The notes under the pieces: model-generated
What the model saw: only the letters and a program-made list of their open reading frames with translations
Told to the model about the DNA's origin: nothing
Databases searched by the model: none
Assembly: GCA_045590195.1 (NCBI GenBank)
Contig: JAZNQN010000069.1
Coordinates: 1-37,609, forward strand
From: JAZNQN01 sp045590195
GTDB taxonomy: Bacteria; Bacillota; Clostridia; UMGS1883; UMGS1540
Direction of reading: 5' to 3'
DNA: 37,609 nt
Translations under genes and position numbers: made by a program
Part shown: in pieces, positions 16,022 through 23,573 of the stretch
Layout of the letters: each line of letters begins with the position of its first letter
How positions within the stretch are numbered: position 1 is the stretch's first letter

Positions 16022-18028
16022 TTATTCTTCAGTAGCTACTTCTTCTGTTGCAGCTTCTTCTGTTGAATATGCAGGAGCATTTTCATCAGCTGCTTCTTCA
16101 GCGGGAGCTTCTTCTACCGGAGCAGCAGGAGCTTCTTCGGGGAGAAGTGCTCTGATGCTGAGAGCAATTTTTTTGTTTTCCCAGTCGATATCTGTAATAA
16201 GAGCATCTACTTCCTGGCCAACTGTAAGCTCAGAGGAAGGATGTTCAATTCTCTTATTAGCGATCTGTGAAATGTGAACAAGACCGTCAATTGAAGGCAT
16301 AAGTTCAACAAATGCACCAAATGCAGTAAGGCGAACAACTTTAACAGAAACAACATCGTTTACATTAAATTTAGCTTTTGCAATTGTCCATGGGTTGTCT
16401 TCTTCGCGTTTGTAGCCAAGTGAAATTTTACCACTTTCGCGGTTAGCATCGATAATAAATACTTTAATATCATCGCCAACTGAAATAACTTCAGATGGGT
16501 GTTTAATATGGCTCCATGAAAGCTGTGAAATGTGAACAAGGCCGTCAACACCGCCAAGGTCAACAAATGCACCAAAGTTTGTAAGAGTTTTTACTTTGCC
16601 GTCAAACTCTGTCTGACCTGCATCGATTTTAGCCCAGAATGCTTCTGAAAGCTTAGCTTTTTCTTCAACGAGAATATCTTTAATAGAACCTACAATTTTT
16701 CTTCTTGCGCGGTTAATATCGCGAAGTCTTATTTTGTATTCTTTACCAACGAGTGTGCTTAAATCTGAAACGTATCTGTCACTTGCAAGTGTTGCAGGAA
16801 TGAAAATTCTTGAGCCGTTTGCAATGGCGATAACGCCGCCTGATACAACTTCTACAACTTTACCGTCAAGGTCCGCTTTTTCGTCAAATGCTTTCTGAAT
16901 TTCTTCCCAGCCTTTAATAGCTTTAAGTTTTTTCATTGAAAGGCCAACTGTGCCTTCAACATCGCTTACGCGATAAACAAAAGCTTCAACGCTGTCGCCG
17001 ATTTTTACTATATCTTCAGGCTTAAGTGAAGGGTCATCAGAAAGCTCTGAAGCGCTGATAACGCCGTCTGCTTTGTAGCCGAGGTCAACATATACTTCGG
17101 TGGGTGTAATACCAATTACTGTGCCCGTTACCACATCTCCTGTATTTAAAGTAAGTAGCGATTTCTCCAGTTCTTCAGCAAAGCTGAGCTCTGCTTTTGC
17201 CATGTTCTCTTCCATTGTTTCTAAAACCTCCTTAATTATCCACTCCGGCGCAGATGCCCCGGCAGTGATCCCAATACGGCCAGTGAAATTTATATTTTTA
17301 AGTGCGGCAGCGTTTTCAATGTGATAAACATTTTTGCAGTTTACTTTTGAAACTTCTGCCAGTTTGCACGTATTGCGACTTTGCTTATCTCCGATGACAA
17401 TCATAACATCGCTCTCGGAAGAAAGAGCTTCAGCTTCCGACTGCCTATCTCGTGTAGCATTACATATTGTATCAAAAAACACTATGTCTTTGCAAGTGTT
17501 TTTGATAATTTTTATTAAATTTTTGTAATTTTTTTTATTTGCAGTGGTTTGTGCCACAATACAAAGGGGTGATTTGCCTGAAAGTTTGGAAAAAATTTCC
17601 TCTTCACAGCTTATAATAGTGGCTTCTTTTTTGCATCTTCCGGAAATGCCCTGAACCTCGGGGTGGTTTTCATCGCCGTAAATTACAATTTCGTAGCCCT
17701 TTTCGCTGTGCTGTGACACTATATCGTGAATTCTTTTAACGAATGGGCAGGTGGCATCAAAAACTGTTGCACCCGAGCGGCGCATTATATCTTCTTCTGC
17801 GGCGGTTGTGCCGTGGCTTCTGATAATAATGGTGTCGTTTGGGGTAAGAAGAGATAAATCTTCTAAAATTTCTGCACCGAGTTTTCGAAGCCTTTCGGTT
17901 TCAGGGGCGTTGTGAATTACAGGGCCGTAGGTAAAAACCTTGCCTGCTTTGCATTTTTCCTCAACCATTTTAACAGCCCTTGAAACGCCAAAGCAAAACC
18001 CTGCACTTTTAGCAACTGTTATTTTCAT
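16022..18028 (-). CDS. ispH-rpsA: IspH - ribosomal protein S1 fusion
   Basis: The N-terminal part (about 1-282) is 4-hydroxy-3-methylbut-2-enyl diphosphate reductase, the last step of the MEP isoprenoid pathway. It has the three iron-sulfur Cys at 12 (FCFG), 94 (DATCPFV) and 189 (DTICNAT), plus IIRSHGT, ENHPEVQG and AQTTANK. The C-terminal part (about 295-640) holds four S1 RNA-binding domains; the third and fourth are canonical (FGAFVDLGGVDGLVHISQLS, FGAFVELMPSIDGLVHISQI). It ends in an Ala/Glu-rich tail. Such fusions are known in Clostridia, so this is not an assembly error. The start is 1 nt after the plsC stop with a weak AAGGTA site, suggesting translational coupling. Confidence 0.95.
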   Translation of the reverse strand: MKITVAKSAGFCFGVSRAVKMVEEKCKAGKVFTYGPVIHNAPETERLRKLGAEILEDLSLLTPNDTIIIRSHGTTAAEEDIMRRSGATVFDATCPFVKRIHDIVSQHSEKGYEIVIYGDENHPEVQGISGRCKKEATIISCEEEIFSKLSGKSPLCIVAQTTANKKNYKNLIKIIKNTCKDIVFFDTICNATRDRQSEAEALSSESDVMIVIGDKQSRNTCKLAEVSKVNCKNVYHIENAAALKNINFTGRIGITAGASAPEWIIKEVLETMEENMAKAELSFAEELEKSLLTLNTGDVVTGTVIGITPTEVYVDLGYKADGVISASELSDDPSLKPEDIVKIGDSVEAFVYRVSDVEGTVGLSMKKLKAIKGWEEIQKAFDEKADLDGKVVEVVSGGVIAIANGSRIFIPATLASDRYVSDLSTLVGKEYKIRLRDINRARRKIVGSIKDILVEEKAKLSEAFWAKIDAGQTEFDGKVKTLTNFGAFVDLGGVDGLVHISQLSWSHIKHPSEVISVGDDIKVFIIDANRESGKISLGYKREEDNPWTIAKAKFNVNDVVSVKVVRLTAFGAFVELMPSIDGLVHISQIANKRIEHPSSELTVGQEVDALITDIDWENKKIALSIRALLPEEAPAAPVEEAPAEEAADENAPAYSTEEAATEEVATEE

Positions 18029-18029
18029 T

Positions 18030-18608
18030 TTATTTTACCTTCAAAGAATAAATTGTGTCCATAAGAGATTTTGTTTCGTCGAGCAGCTCGTTTTCAGAAA
18101 GCTTTTCTTCGCCGCCAACATAAATCGGCTCGCCAATTATCATATGGGCTTTTTTAAACCATTTATATTTTGTGTCAAGATGAATTGGAACAATTGGAAC
18201 ACCTGCCATTTCAGCCATTCTTACAGTTCCTTTTTTGGGGTTTGATTTTTTGCCTTTTCTAACCCTTGTGCCTTCAGGGTAAATGCCCAAAACGCCGCCG
18301 CTTTTAAGAAGGTCGACAGCGGTTAAAATTGCCGAAGCATCACGGCTGCCGCGGTTTACGGGAACTGCGCCGCAGGCTCTTATAACGGCGCCGAAGGGCT
18401 TAAATCTGAAAAGCTCTGCCTTTGCCATAAACAAAATTTTTCGCTCTGGCAAAAAAGCGCCCATAAAAACAGGGTCCCAGAAAGAGAGATGATTTGCGGC
18501 AAGAATATAGCCGCCCTCTTTTGGAATATTTTCCTTTCCGTGAACTTTTGGCCTGAAAAGCACACACATAACTGCTTTTGCTATGGGAATTATTATTTCT
18601 CTTATCAT
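18030..18608 (-). CDS. plsC: 1-acyl-sn-glycerol-3-phosphate acyltransferase
   Basis: It acylates lysophosphatidic acid to phosphatidic acid at the inner membrane face. The 192-aa protein has a hydrophobic N-terminus, the NHLSFWD motif (catalytic His40 and Asp45), FMAKAELF, AVPVNRGSRD, IYPEGTR (about 109-115) and GVPIVPIHL. The start overlaps the cmk stop by four bases (ATGA) with AGGAGA upstream. The order cmk-plsC-ispH/rpsA is a conserved clostridial arrangement. Confidence 0.93.
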   Translation of the reverse strand: MIREIIIPIAKAVMCVLFRPKVHGKENIPKEGGYILAANHLSFWDPVFMGAFLPERKILFMAKAELFRFKPFGAVIRACGAVPVNRGSRDASAILTAVDLLKSGGVLGIYPEGTRVRKGKKSNPKKGTVRMAEMAGVPIVPIHLDTKYKWFKKAHMIIGEPIYVGGEEKLSENELLDETKSLMDTIYSLKVK

Positions 18609-19285
18609 AAAATTTCTCCTGTTTTTTCTTTAACTGTATCAAGCACCTTTGCAATTGACTGGGGAAGGGTTAAATGAGTTGTGTCAACCAGTATAGCATC
18701 GGCTGCCTGCATAAGAGGGGCAATTGCGCGTTTCGAGTCGTTTTCATCGCGTTTAATCATATCGGCCAAAACTTCGTCAAAAGTAACTTCCTCGCCTTTT
18801 TCCATAAGCTCAGAGAGGCGGCGGCGTGCTCTTATCTGGGGCGATGCAGTTAAAAATATTTTAACCTGTGCATCGGGCAGAACGTGAGTTCCTATATCGC
18901 GCCCGTCCATAACAACGTTTCCGCTTTTGGCAATTTTTCGCTGAAGCTCCAAAAGCTTTTGCCTAACCTCAGGAATTTTGCCGACATTTGAAGCGCCCAT
19001 TGAAACCTCGGGAGTTCTTATTTTGCCTGTAACATCTTCGCCGTTTAAAATTATAATGTTGCCGTTTTCTCCTGCCTTGATATCTATATCAATATCAGGC
19101 AGAAGTGGTGCAATTTCATCGCCAACTTCGGTGTTTTTGCCGCATCTTATGGCGTAAAGTGCAACTGCACGAAACATAGCGCCCGTATCAATATAAGCAT
19201 AGCCCATCTCAGATGCAACTGTTTTTGAAATTGTACTTTTGCCTGCACCTGCAGGCCCGTCGATAGCAATATTTATAAATTCCAT
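18605..19285 (-). CDS. cmk: Cytidylate kinase
   Basis: It phosphorylates CMP and dCMP using ATP. The 226-aa protein opens with IAIDGPAGAGKST (P-loop, about 7-18), then YIDTGAMFRAVALYAI (CMP-binding), VMDGRDIGTHVLPDAQVKIFLTA and RRLSELMEKG in the lid region. The ribosome binding site is TAGGAGG, 6 nt before ATG. The foldback element copy 2 ends directly at this site, separating cmk from hutP although both are probably on the same transcript. Confidence 0.95.
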   Translation of the reverse strand: MEFINIAIDGPAGAGKSTISKTVASEMGYAYIDTGAMFRAVALYAIRCGKNTEVGDEIAPLLPDIDIDIKAGENGNIIILNGEDVTGKIRTPEVSMGASNVGKIPEVRQKLLELQRKIAKSGNVVMDGRDIGTHVLPDAQVKIFLTASPQIRARRRLSELMEKGEEVTFDEVLADMIKRDENDSKRAIAPLMQAADAILVDTTHLTLPQSIAKVLDTVKEKTGEIL

Positions 19286-19295
19286 AAATACCTCC

Positions 19296-19572
19296 TAACC
19301 GAAAGAGAATAATCCGAACTCTGATTTTCAGAGGCGGATTTCCGATTTCGATGTGTTAAAATACTCGGTAATCCGCCAGGATTACCTGCGTTTTTGCCTT
19401 CCGCAATCAAAAATCTGCTCTCTGAAAATTCCATTGACCTGAAACGGATGAAATTTTAAGTAGATTTTGGTGCGGAAGATGCAGCAAGGCTTTGTGCCTT
19501 GCAAAGATGACAAACCAAAAGATGCCGAAATTTCGCCGTTTAAGGCAGGTTCGGATTACTCTCTTTCGGTTA
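19296..19572. repeat. Foldback element, copy 2 (about 277 nt)
   Basis: It fills the hutP-cmk gap. The termini AACCGAAAGAG (from 19297) and CTCTTTCGGTT, extended to about 24 nt with ATCCGAAC/GTTCGGAT, pair with a single mismatch. Internal hairpins are GGTAATCC (19367-19374) with GGATTACC (19379-19386) and GCAAGGC (19484-19490) with GCCTTGC (19496-19502). Arms 19323-19341 and 19411-19431 are complementary with two bulges and one G-U pair. TA dinucleotides stand at both ends. The minus-strand 5' end is the TAA stop of hutP and the 3' end abuts the cmk Shine-Dalgarno GGAGG. No ORF with coding character is visible. Confidence 0.8.
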
Positions 19573-19986
19573 AATGGCCCTGTGGCCAATGGCAATTGCC
19601 ATTTCGTTAAGATGGAGAAGGCCTATGCCGAAAAATACGCAAACGCTTATGTGCTCTCCGTATCTTGCAACGCCTATTTTGCCGCCGACATTGAGGCCTA
19701 AAGCCTTGTTTACTATTTGGGAAATTGCCTCTTTTGCGGCGCCTGCAACAGCACCCTCCTCGGCGTGGGTATCTTCAATAATGCCTTCTCTTTTGGAAGC
19801 TACAACGCATCTTTCAATAATTTTGTTAACAGAAGTAATAAACTCGCCGCCAAAATCAACTGCGGCAACTTTTATACCTGCATCCTGATATTTTATTTTC
19901 AGTTTGTTTTCTGTTTCCCTGTCTTCGGTTAATGCAATTTTAATTGCACATTTGCAAACCTCTCGGCTGCCGAATTTTTCGTTCAT
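19570..19986 (-). CDS. HutP-like RNA-binding regulator family protein
   Basis: This 138-aa protein resembles the HutP family, known in Bacillus as a histidine- and metal-dependent mRNA antiterminator of histidine-use genes. Family-like stretches are ASKREGIIEDTHAEEGAVAGAAKEAI, GLNVGGKIGVAR and HISVCVFFGIGLLHLNEMAIAIGHRAI. By eye, the paired metal-site His of B. subtilis HutP (in ESHALYH) are Gly here (EEGAVAG), so ligand use may differ. No hut genes are in the window; such genes near cmk are usual in Clostridia. The stop codon belongs to foldback copy 2. AAGGAG is 6 nt upstream of ATG, and the start is 3 nt after the preceding gene. Confidence 0.78.
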   Translation of the reverse strand: MNEKFGSREVCKCAIKIALTEDRETENKLKIKYQDAGIKVAAVDFGGEFITSVNKIIERCVVASKREGIIEDTHAEEGAVAGAAKEAISQIVNKALGLNVGGKIGVARYGEHISVCVFFGIGLLHLNEMAIAIGHRAI

Positions 19987-19989
19987 ACA

Positions 19990-21204
19990 CTACTCCTTGC
20001 CGATGCTGCTGCCTGCAACAAAGCCCGTTGAGTAGGCAATTTGCAGATTGTAGCCGCCTGTGTAGGCATCAACATCAATTATTTCCCCTGCAAAATAAAG
20101 GTTTTTAACCTTTTTGCTTTCCATAGTTTTGGGGTTTATTTCATCAGTGGCAACGCCGCCCGAGGTTACAATTGCCTCGGCAATAGGGCGAAAGCCTGAA
20201 ATTTCCAAAGTGAAGTTTTTAAGAAGATTGCCAAAAGAAAGCCTTTCTTCTTTTGTAATGTGGCGGCATTTTTTCCTGCCGTCAATACCGGAGAGTTCAA
20301 CCATAATTTCAATAAGGCTTTTTGGCAAAAGCTCTGAAAGCGAGTTTATAAAATCACGGTTTGAAAACTCGGTAAAATCACGAAGTAGACGGCGGTCAAG
20401 CTCTTCAGGGGTAAGGGCAGGCTTTAAATCAATTACCGCCTTCATACCCGCAGGGTTTTTAATGTGGCTGCTGCCACTTAAAACTACGGGTCCGCTTATT
20501 CCGAAATGAGTAAAAAGCATTTCGCCAAAATCTTCATAAACTGTATTTTTGCCATCCATTATTTTAAAGCCTATGTTTCTGAGGCTCAGCCCTGATAAAT
20601 CACTGCAAAATTCCTCTTTGCAGGATAAGGGAACAAGGGAAGGCAAAAGTGGGGTTATGGTGTGGCCCAAGGCTTTGGCCATTCTATGGCCGTCGCCCGT
20701 GGAGCCTGTTTGCGGATATGAAACGCCGCCCGTTGCCAAAACTGCCGCATCGCAGGCATATTTCTTTCCGTCTGCCGTTAAAACGGCGAAAACTGCGCCA
20801 TCTTTTACTATTATTTTAGTTATGCGGGAGTGTACCGCTTTAATACCTAAACTTTTCAAATGGTTTTTAAGGGCGGTTACAACCGAGGGTGCACTATCGT
20901 TTTCAGGGAAAACACGCATACCTCTTTCAACCTTTGTTTTAACGCCTATTTTTTCAAAAAAATCAATGGCATCGTAATTTGAAAAACGGCTGAATGCGCT
21001 ATATAAAAACGAGGCGTTTGAAATAACATTGGAAATTAAATCGTCGCCTGCGTTTGTAATGTTGCATCGGCCTTTGCCCGTTATACACATTTTTTTGCCA
21101 AGCTTTTCATTTCTTTCGAAAAGATAAACGTTGTGGCCACTTTTTGCGGCAGAAATGGCCGCCATCATTCCGGCAGGGCCGCCGCCAATAACAAAAACTT
21201 TCAT
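19990..21204 (-). CDS. BaiN/HI0933-type FAD-dependent oxidoreductase
   Basis: This is a 404-aa flavoprotein of the HI0933/YhiN family. The FAD-binding motif VIGGGPAGMMAA is at the N-terminus, followed by YLFERNEKLGKKMCITGKGRCN, ATGGVSYPQTGSTGDG and C-terminal FAGEIIDVDAYTGGYNLQIAYSTG. Some database members are named BaiN because one homologue was proposed to reduce bile acid intermediates; family members are widespread in bacteria that do not transform bile acids, so the function here is open. It overlaps the methyltransferase gene by four bases. Confidence 0.9.
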   Translation of the reverse strand: MKVFVIGGGPAGMMAAISAAKSGHNVYLFERNEKLGKKMCITGKGRCNITNAGDDLISNVISNASFLYSAFSRFSNYDAIDFFEKIGVKTKVERGMRVFPENDSAPSVVTALKNHLKSLGIKAVHSRITKIIVKDGAVFAVLTADGKKYACDAAVLATGGVSYPQTGSTGDGHRMAKALGHTITPLLPSLVPLSCKEEFCSDLSGLSLRNIGFKIMDGKNTVYEDFGEMLFTHFGISGPVVLSGSSHIKNPAGMKAVIDLKPALTPEELDRRLLRDFTEFSNRDFINSLSELLPKSLIEIMVELSGIDGRKKCRHITKEERLSFGNLLKNFTLEISGFRPIAEAIVTSGGVATDEINPKTMESKKVKNLYFAGEIIDVDAYTGGYNLQIAYSTGFVAGSSIGKE

Positions 21205-21923
21205 ATTTCGCCCTTCTTTAAAACATAGAAAATTCTCTCGCTTTTTTCCTTTTCGCCTTCAAAGGAAAAATCGCCATAAACGCCCACAACACTGAGGCCT
21301 GCTTTTTCTGCAAGGGCGCAAATTTCATCGCTTTTGTAAGCACGCTGAATTTGTTCTTCTTCAAATTTTTTATATAAACTGCCCTCTTTTTTGAAAAAGG
21401 TTAAATACATTTCCAAAATATTATCCTGAAAGCTATTCTCCCAGGTGTAAAAAATATCTCCTTCTTCAAAAACAAAGGTGTTGTTTCCCAAAATTTCTGA
21501 AAGCTTATAGTAGCTGCTTATATCAAAAATATAAAGTCCGCCGGGGTTTAAATAATTATTAATAAGAAGAAAAAGCTTTAAAACATCTTCTTTTTCTGTA
21601 AGATAATTTATAACGTCAAGAGAGCTTATGGCGGCATCAACTGTGCCGTAAAGCTCAAAATCGCAAACGCTCTGGTTTAAAAACAAAATATCATTATATT
21701 TTCCTTTTGCAACCGAAAGCATTTCGGGGGATGAATCAATCCCTATCATATCAAAGCCTTCTTTTTGCATAAGGGCGCAAAGAGTGCCCGTGCCGCAGCC
21801 AAGGTCGGCAACAAGATGAGGCTTTATATTAAAGCGGGTAAAAATTTCTTTGTAGTAGGATACAAATTTCTGGTAGTCGGTGTCAATTAAGCTATCGTAA
21901 ACATCGGCAAATTCGTTATACAT
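21201..21923 (-). CDS. Class I SAM-dependent methyltransferase
   Basis: This 241-aa methyltransferase has motif I VADLGCGTGTLCALM (about 38-52), an acidic residue after beta-2 (MIGIDSSPEML), and motif IV-like VDAAISSLDVINYL. The C-terminal GLYIFDISSYYKLSEILGNN and WENSFQDNILEMYLTFF follow the small-molecule methyltransferase pattern. The substrate is unknown. ATG 21923 is chosen: MYNEFADVYDSL matches the usual family N-terminus, it has a GGAAAGG upstream, and it overlaps the yerC-like gene by 8 nt; a longer reading from 22013 lies wholly inside that gene. Confidence 0.87.
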   Translation of the reverse strand: MYNEFADVYDSLIDTDYQKFVSYYKEIFTRFNIKPHLVADLGCGTGTLCALMQKEGFDMIGIDSSPEMLSVAKGKYNDILFLNQSVCDFELYGTVDAAISSLDVINYLTEKEDVLKLFLLINNYLNPGGLYIFDISSYYKLSEILGNNTFVFEEGDIFYTWENSFQDNILEMYLTFFKKEGSLYKKFEEEQIQRAYKSDEICALAEKAGLSVVGVYGDFSFEGEKEKSERIFYVLKKGEI

Positions 21924-22209
21924 TTTTAAGCCTTTCCAAAAGGGTTTTGTAACCGTTTGCGCCTTTTTTGTTAAGATAAGTTGAAACGCGTGAAATAGTT
22001 GCCGAGCTGGCACCGGTTTCGTTTTCTATTTCGCCGTATGGCGCTTTTTCAGTAAGCATCTGCGCAACCCTCAGGCGCTGCGCCATAGCGGAAAGCTCGC
22101 CCTCGGTACAAAGGTCGAAAAGAAAGTTTTCAGCTTCTTCCTCGCTTTCCAGAAGGCTGAAGGCTTTGTACAGAATATTCAGCTGATTTATTCGCTTTTC
22201 GTTTTTCAT
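21916..22209 (-). CDS. YerC/YecD family TrpR-related transcription regulator
   Basis: This is a 97-aa helix-turn-helix protein. LLESEEEAENFLFDLCTEGELSAMAQRLRVAQML and GEIENETGASSATISRVSTYL match the TrpR-like YerC/YecD family, whose ligand and targets are poorly known. ATG 22209 is preferred over an in-frame TTG at 22224, though the ribosome binding site (GGTTGGTG) is weak. It is the first gene of the minus-strand operon ending with ispH-rpsA and directly follows a consensus promoter, so it may autoregulate; no clear operator palindrome was seen. Confidence 0.88.
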   Translation of the reverse strand: MKNEKRINQLNILYKAFSLLESEEEAENFLFDLCTEGELSAMAQRLRVAQMLTEKAPYGEIENETGASSATISRVSTYLNKKGANGYKTLLERLKNV

Positions 22210-22238
22210 AATAACACCAACCAAAAAAATATACCTAT

Positions 22239-22267
22239 ATTATATAATTTTATCAGAGTAAAGTCAA
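22239..22267 (-). promoter_or_regulatory. Promoter of the yerC-to-rpsA operon
   Basis: On the minus strand TTGACT (22267-22262), a 17-bp spacer, then TATAAT (22244-22239). It lies about 30 nt upstream of the yerC-like start codon and just downstream of the SLOG gene terminator. Confidence 0.88.
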
Positions 22268-22272
22268 GAGTG

Positions 22273-22298
22273 AAAAAAAGCGGTAAAAGCCGCTTTTT
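22273..22298 (-). terminator. Terminator of the SLOG-fold gene
   Basis: Stem AAAAAGCGG (22275-22283) with CCGCTTTTT (22290-22298). On the minus strand it is followed by a seven-T run and begins within the SLOG gene stop codon. Confidence 0.87.
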
Positions 22299-22774
22299 CA
22301 GTTTAATATATTTATAATGGTTTTTTCTTTTTTAAGAGCATAGGCATAGGCTGTTTTGGTGCCGCTTTTTGTATGTTTGTTTGGTAAATAGTTTTCGTCA
22401 AAATACATTATGCAAAATTTGCTATTGTTTATCATTTCAAAATTTCTTTCAACATAGGAATATCTTCCTGCATTGAGAATTTTGTCAGGGTAATAGGTAT
22501 CTTCATAAATTTTAAGCAAATAGTTTTTGTATTCTTTGCTGATGTAGGGGAATTGTGCTCTTACATAAACCCTTTTTATGTGTGAATAATATTGTTTTAA
22601 TTCGCTGGTAATTTCATAACACAATTCGTCAAACTCGCCTTTACTTCCAAAAAGAAAGGTGTCAACATTATTTTGCGTGATTAACTTTTCAATGGTATTA
22701 CGCAGTTTATTTTTTTGTTCATTTGTTATTTTGATTTTGCGATGTCCAATAAAACAACAAGTGTTTTTATTCAC
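22298..22774 (-). CDS. SLOG-fold (DUF1273/YpsA-like) protein
   Basis: This 158-aa protein has the SLOG Rossmann-like pattern: N-terminal CCFIGHRKIK, then FLFGSKGEFDELCYE, FCIMYFDENYLP, and C-terminal SGTKTAYAYALKKEKTIINI. SLOG proteins bind nucleotides or sugar-nucleotide ligands; some act in bacterial defence or stress signalling, but this one is a stand-alone domain of unknown role. The start is GTG 22774, set by AAAGGAG about 9 nt upstream; the overlapping ATG reads straight into a stop. It has its own promoter and terminator, a monocistronic accessory gene divergent from an XRE regulator. Confidence 0.8.
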   Translation of the reverse strand: MNKNTCCFIGHRKIKITNEQKNKLRNTIEKLITQNNVDTFLFGSKGEFDELCYEITSELKQYYSHIKRVYVRAQFPYISKEYKNYLLKIYEDTYYPDKILNAGRYSYVERNFEMINNSKFCIMYFDENYLPNKHTKSGTKTAYAYALKKEKTIINILN

Positions 22775-22810
22775 ATCTTCTCGCTCCTTTAAGTAAATAT
22801 TATTTTATTT

Positions 22811-22839
22811 ATTATACAATATTATCTACTTAAAGTAAA
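22811..22839 (-). promoter_or_regulatory. Candidate promoter of the SLOG-fold gene
   Basis: On the minus strand TTTACT (22839-22834), a 17-bp spacer, then TATAAT (22816-22811), about 37 nt upstream of the GTG start. The -35 deviates from consensus. I saw no equally good promoter for the divergent XRE gene in this 140-nt gap. Confidence 0.6.
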
Positions 22840-22914
22840 GAAAAATATAATTCTGGTCAATTATAATTTGTGCGTTTTATTGATAAAATATATATAAATT
22901 AAGGGGGAGATTGT

Positions 22915-23145
22915 ATGATAACTGAATTTCCTGAACGATATATAACTTTAGGCCTGAAAATTGCTTATTACAGAAAAAAATCCGGATATACCCAGGAGGT
23001 TTTTGCAGAACTTATTGGTAAAAGCGTAAATTTTGTAGGTCAGGTTGAAGGTACAGGTACAGTTAAGGGTGTATCGCTTGAAACACTATTTAAAATTGCT
23101 CAGGTTTTAAAGATTTCTCCTTCGAAATTGTTGGAAGAAGATTAA
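22915..23145 (+). CDS. XRE-family HTH transcriptional regulator
   Basis: This 76-aa protein is essentially one Cro/CI-type helix-turn-helix domain: LGLKIAYYRKKSGYTQEVFAELIGKSVNFVGQVEG, then SLETLFKIAQVLKISPSKLLEED. AAGGGGGAGA lies about 6 nt before ATG. It is a single-domain regulator divergent from the SLOG gene and tail-to-tail with the 79-aa gene; its target is not evident. Confidence 0.9.
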   Translation: MITEFPERYITLGLKIAYYRKKSGYTQEVFAELIGKSVNFVGQVEGTGTVKGVSLETLFKIAQVLKISPSKLLEED

Positions 23146-23175
23146 AAAGAGAACTGTAAAAACAGTTCTCTTTTT
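23144..23175. terminator. Bidirectional terminator after the XRE gene
   Basis: A perfect 14-bp stem (23144-23157 with 23162-23175), loop AAAA, with A-run and T-run feet. It begins inside the XRE stop codon and ends 1 nt from the stop of the convergent 79-aa gene. Confidence 0.9.
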
Positions 23176-23176
23176 C

Positions 23177-23416
23177 TTACATTTCCCATACTTTTATTTC
23201 GTGAGAAGAAATAATTCCTTCTTGGAAATTAGTTTCATCAAAATAAATTTTATATGTGCCTTCTTCTTCGGCGGTGTTTTCAGGGCGGTTTTCATTTATT
23301 TTTGTCATCATTTTGTTGTAGTTTTCTGCCCAGAATGAGCCGCCGCCAAATTTACCGCCTAAAATTCCTTTTTCATCTATTTTAAGATTATAATTTTCTC
23401 CGCAAAATTCAAACAT
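23177..23416 (-). CDS. 79-aa hypothetical protein
   Basis: This small acidic protein begins MFEFCGENYNLKIDEKG, has a Gly-rich GGKFGGGSFWAENYNKMM stretch, and ends SSHEIKVWEM. I recognise no family. It is supported as a real gene by GGAGG 6 nt upstream of ATG 23416, a TTGACA/TATAAT promoter, and a terminator directly after the stop. The open frame continues upstream to 23863 but there runs antisense through the foldase gene and is not used. There is no signal peptide or membrane segment. Confidence 0.72.
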   Translation of the reverse strand: MFEFCGENYNLKIDEKGILGGKFGGGSFWAENYNKMMTKINENRPENTAEEEGTYKIYFDETNFQEGIISSHEIKVWEM

Positions 23417-23440
23417 AAAACCGCCTCCCGTATAAAATAC

Positions 23441-23470
23441 ATTATATTTAATAAACCCGAGGTTTGTCAA
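23441..23470 (-). promoter_or_regulatory. Promoter of the 79-aa gene
   Basis: On the minus strand TTGACA (23470-23465), an 18-bp spacer, then TATAAT (23446-23441), about 25 nt upstream of the start codon. Confidence 0.8.
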
Positions 23471-23504
23471 TAGTATCAAAGGTTGAAAAAATTTAAAGAT
23501 TTTA

Positions 23505-23532
23505 TTGAAAAAGTTGCGATTTATGATATAAT
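23505..23532 (+). promoter_or_regulatory. Promoter of the stalk-parvulin gene
   Basis: TTGAAA (23505-23510), a 16-bp spacer, then TATAAT (23527-23532), about 40 nt before the start codon. Confidence 0.72.
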
Positions 23533-23573
23533 AAAATAAATGGCTCAGAAATAAACAGAAAGAAGGTTTTAAA

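Noticed and set aside
16022..18028. Assembly or frameshift artefact joining ispH and rpsA
   Set aside because: The frame is continuous, both halves are complete, and this fusion is established in Clostridia.
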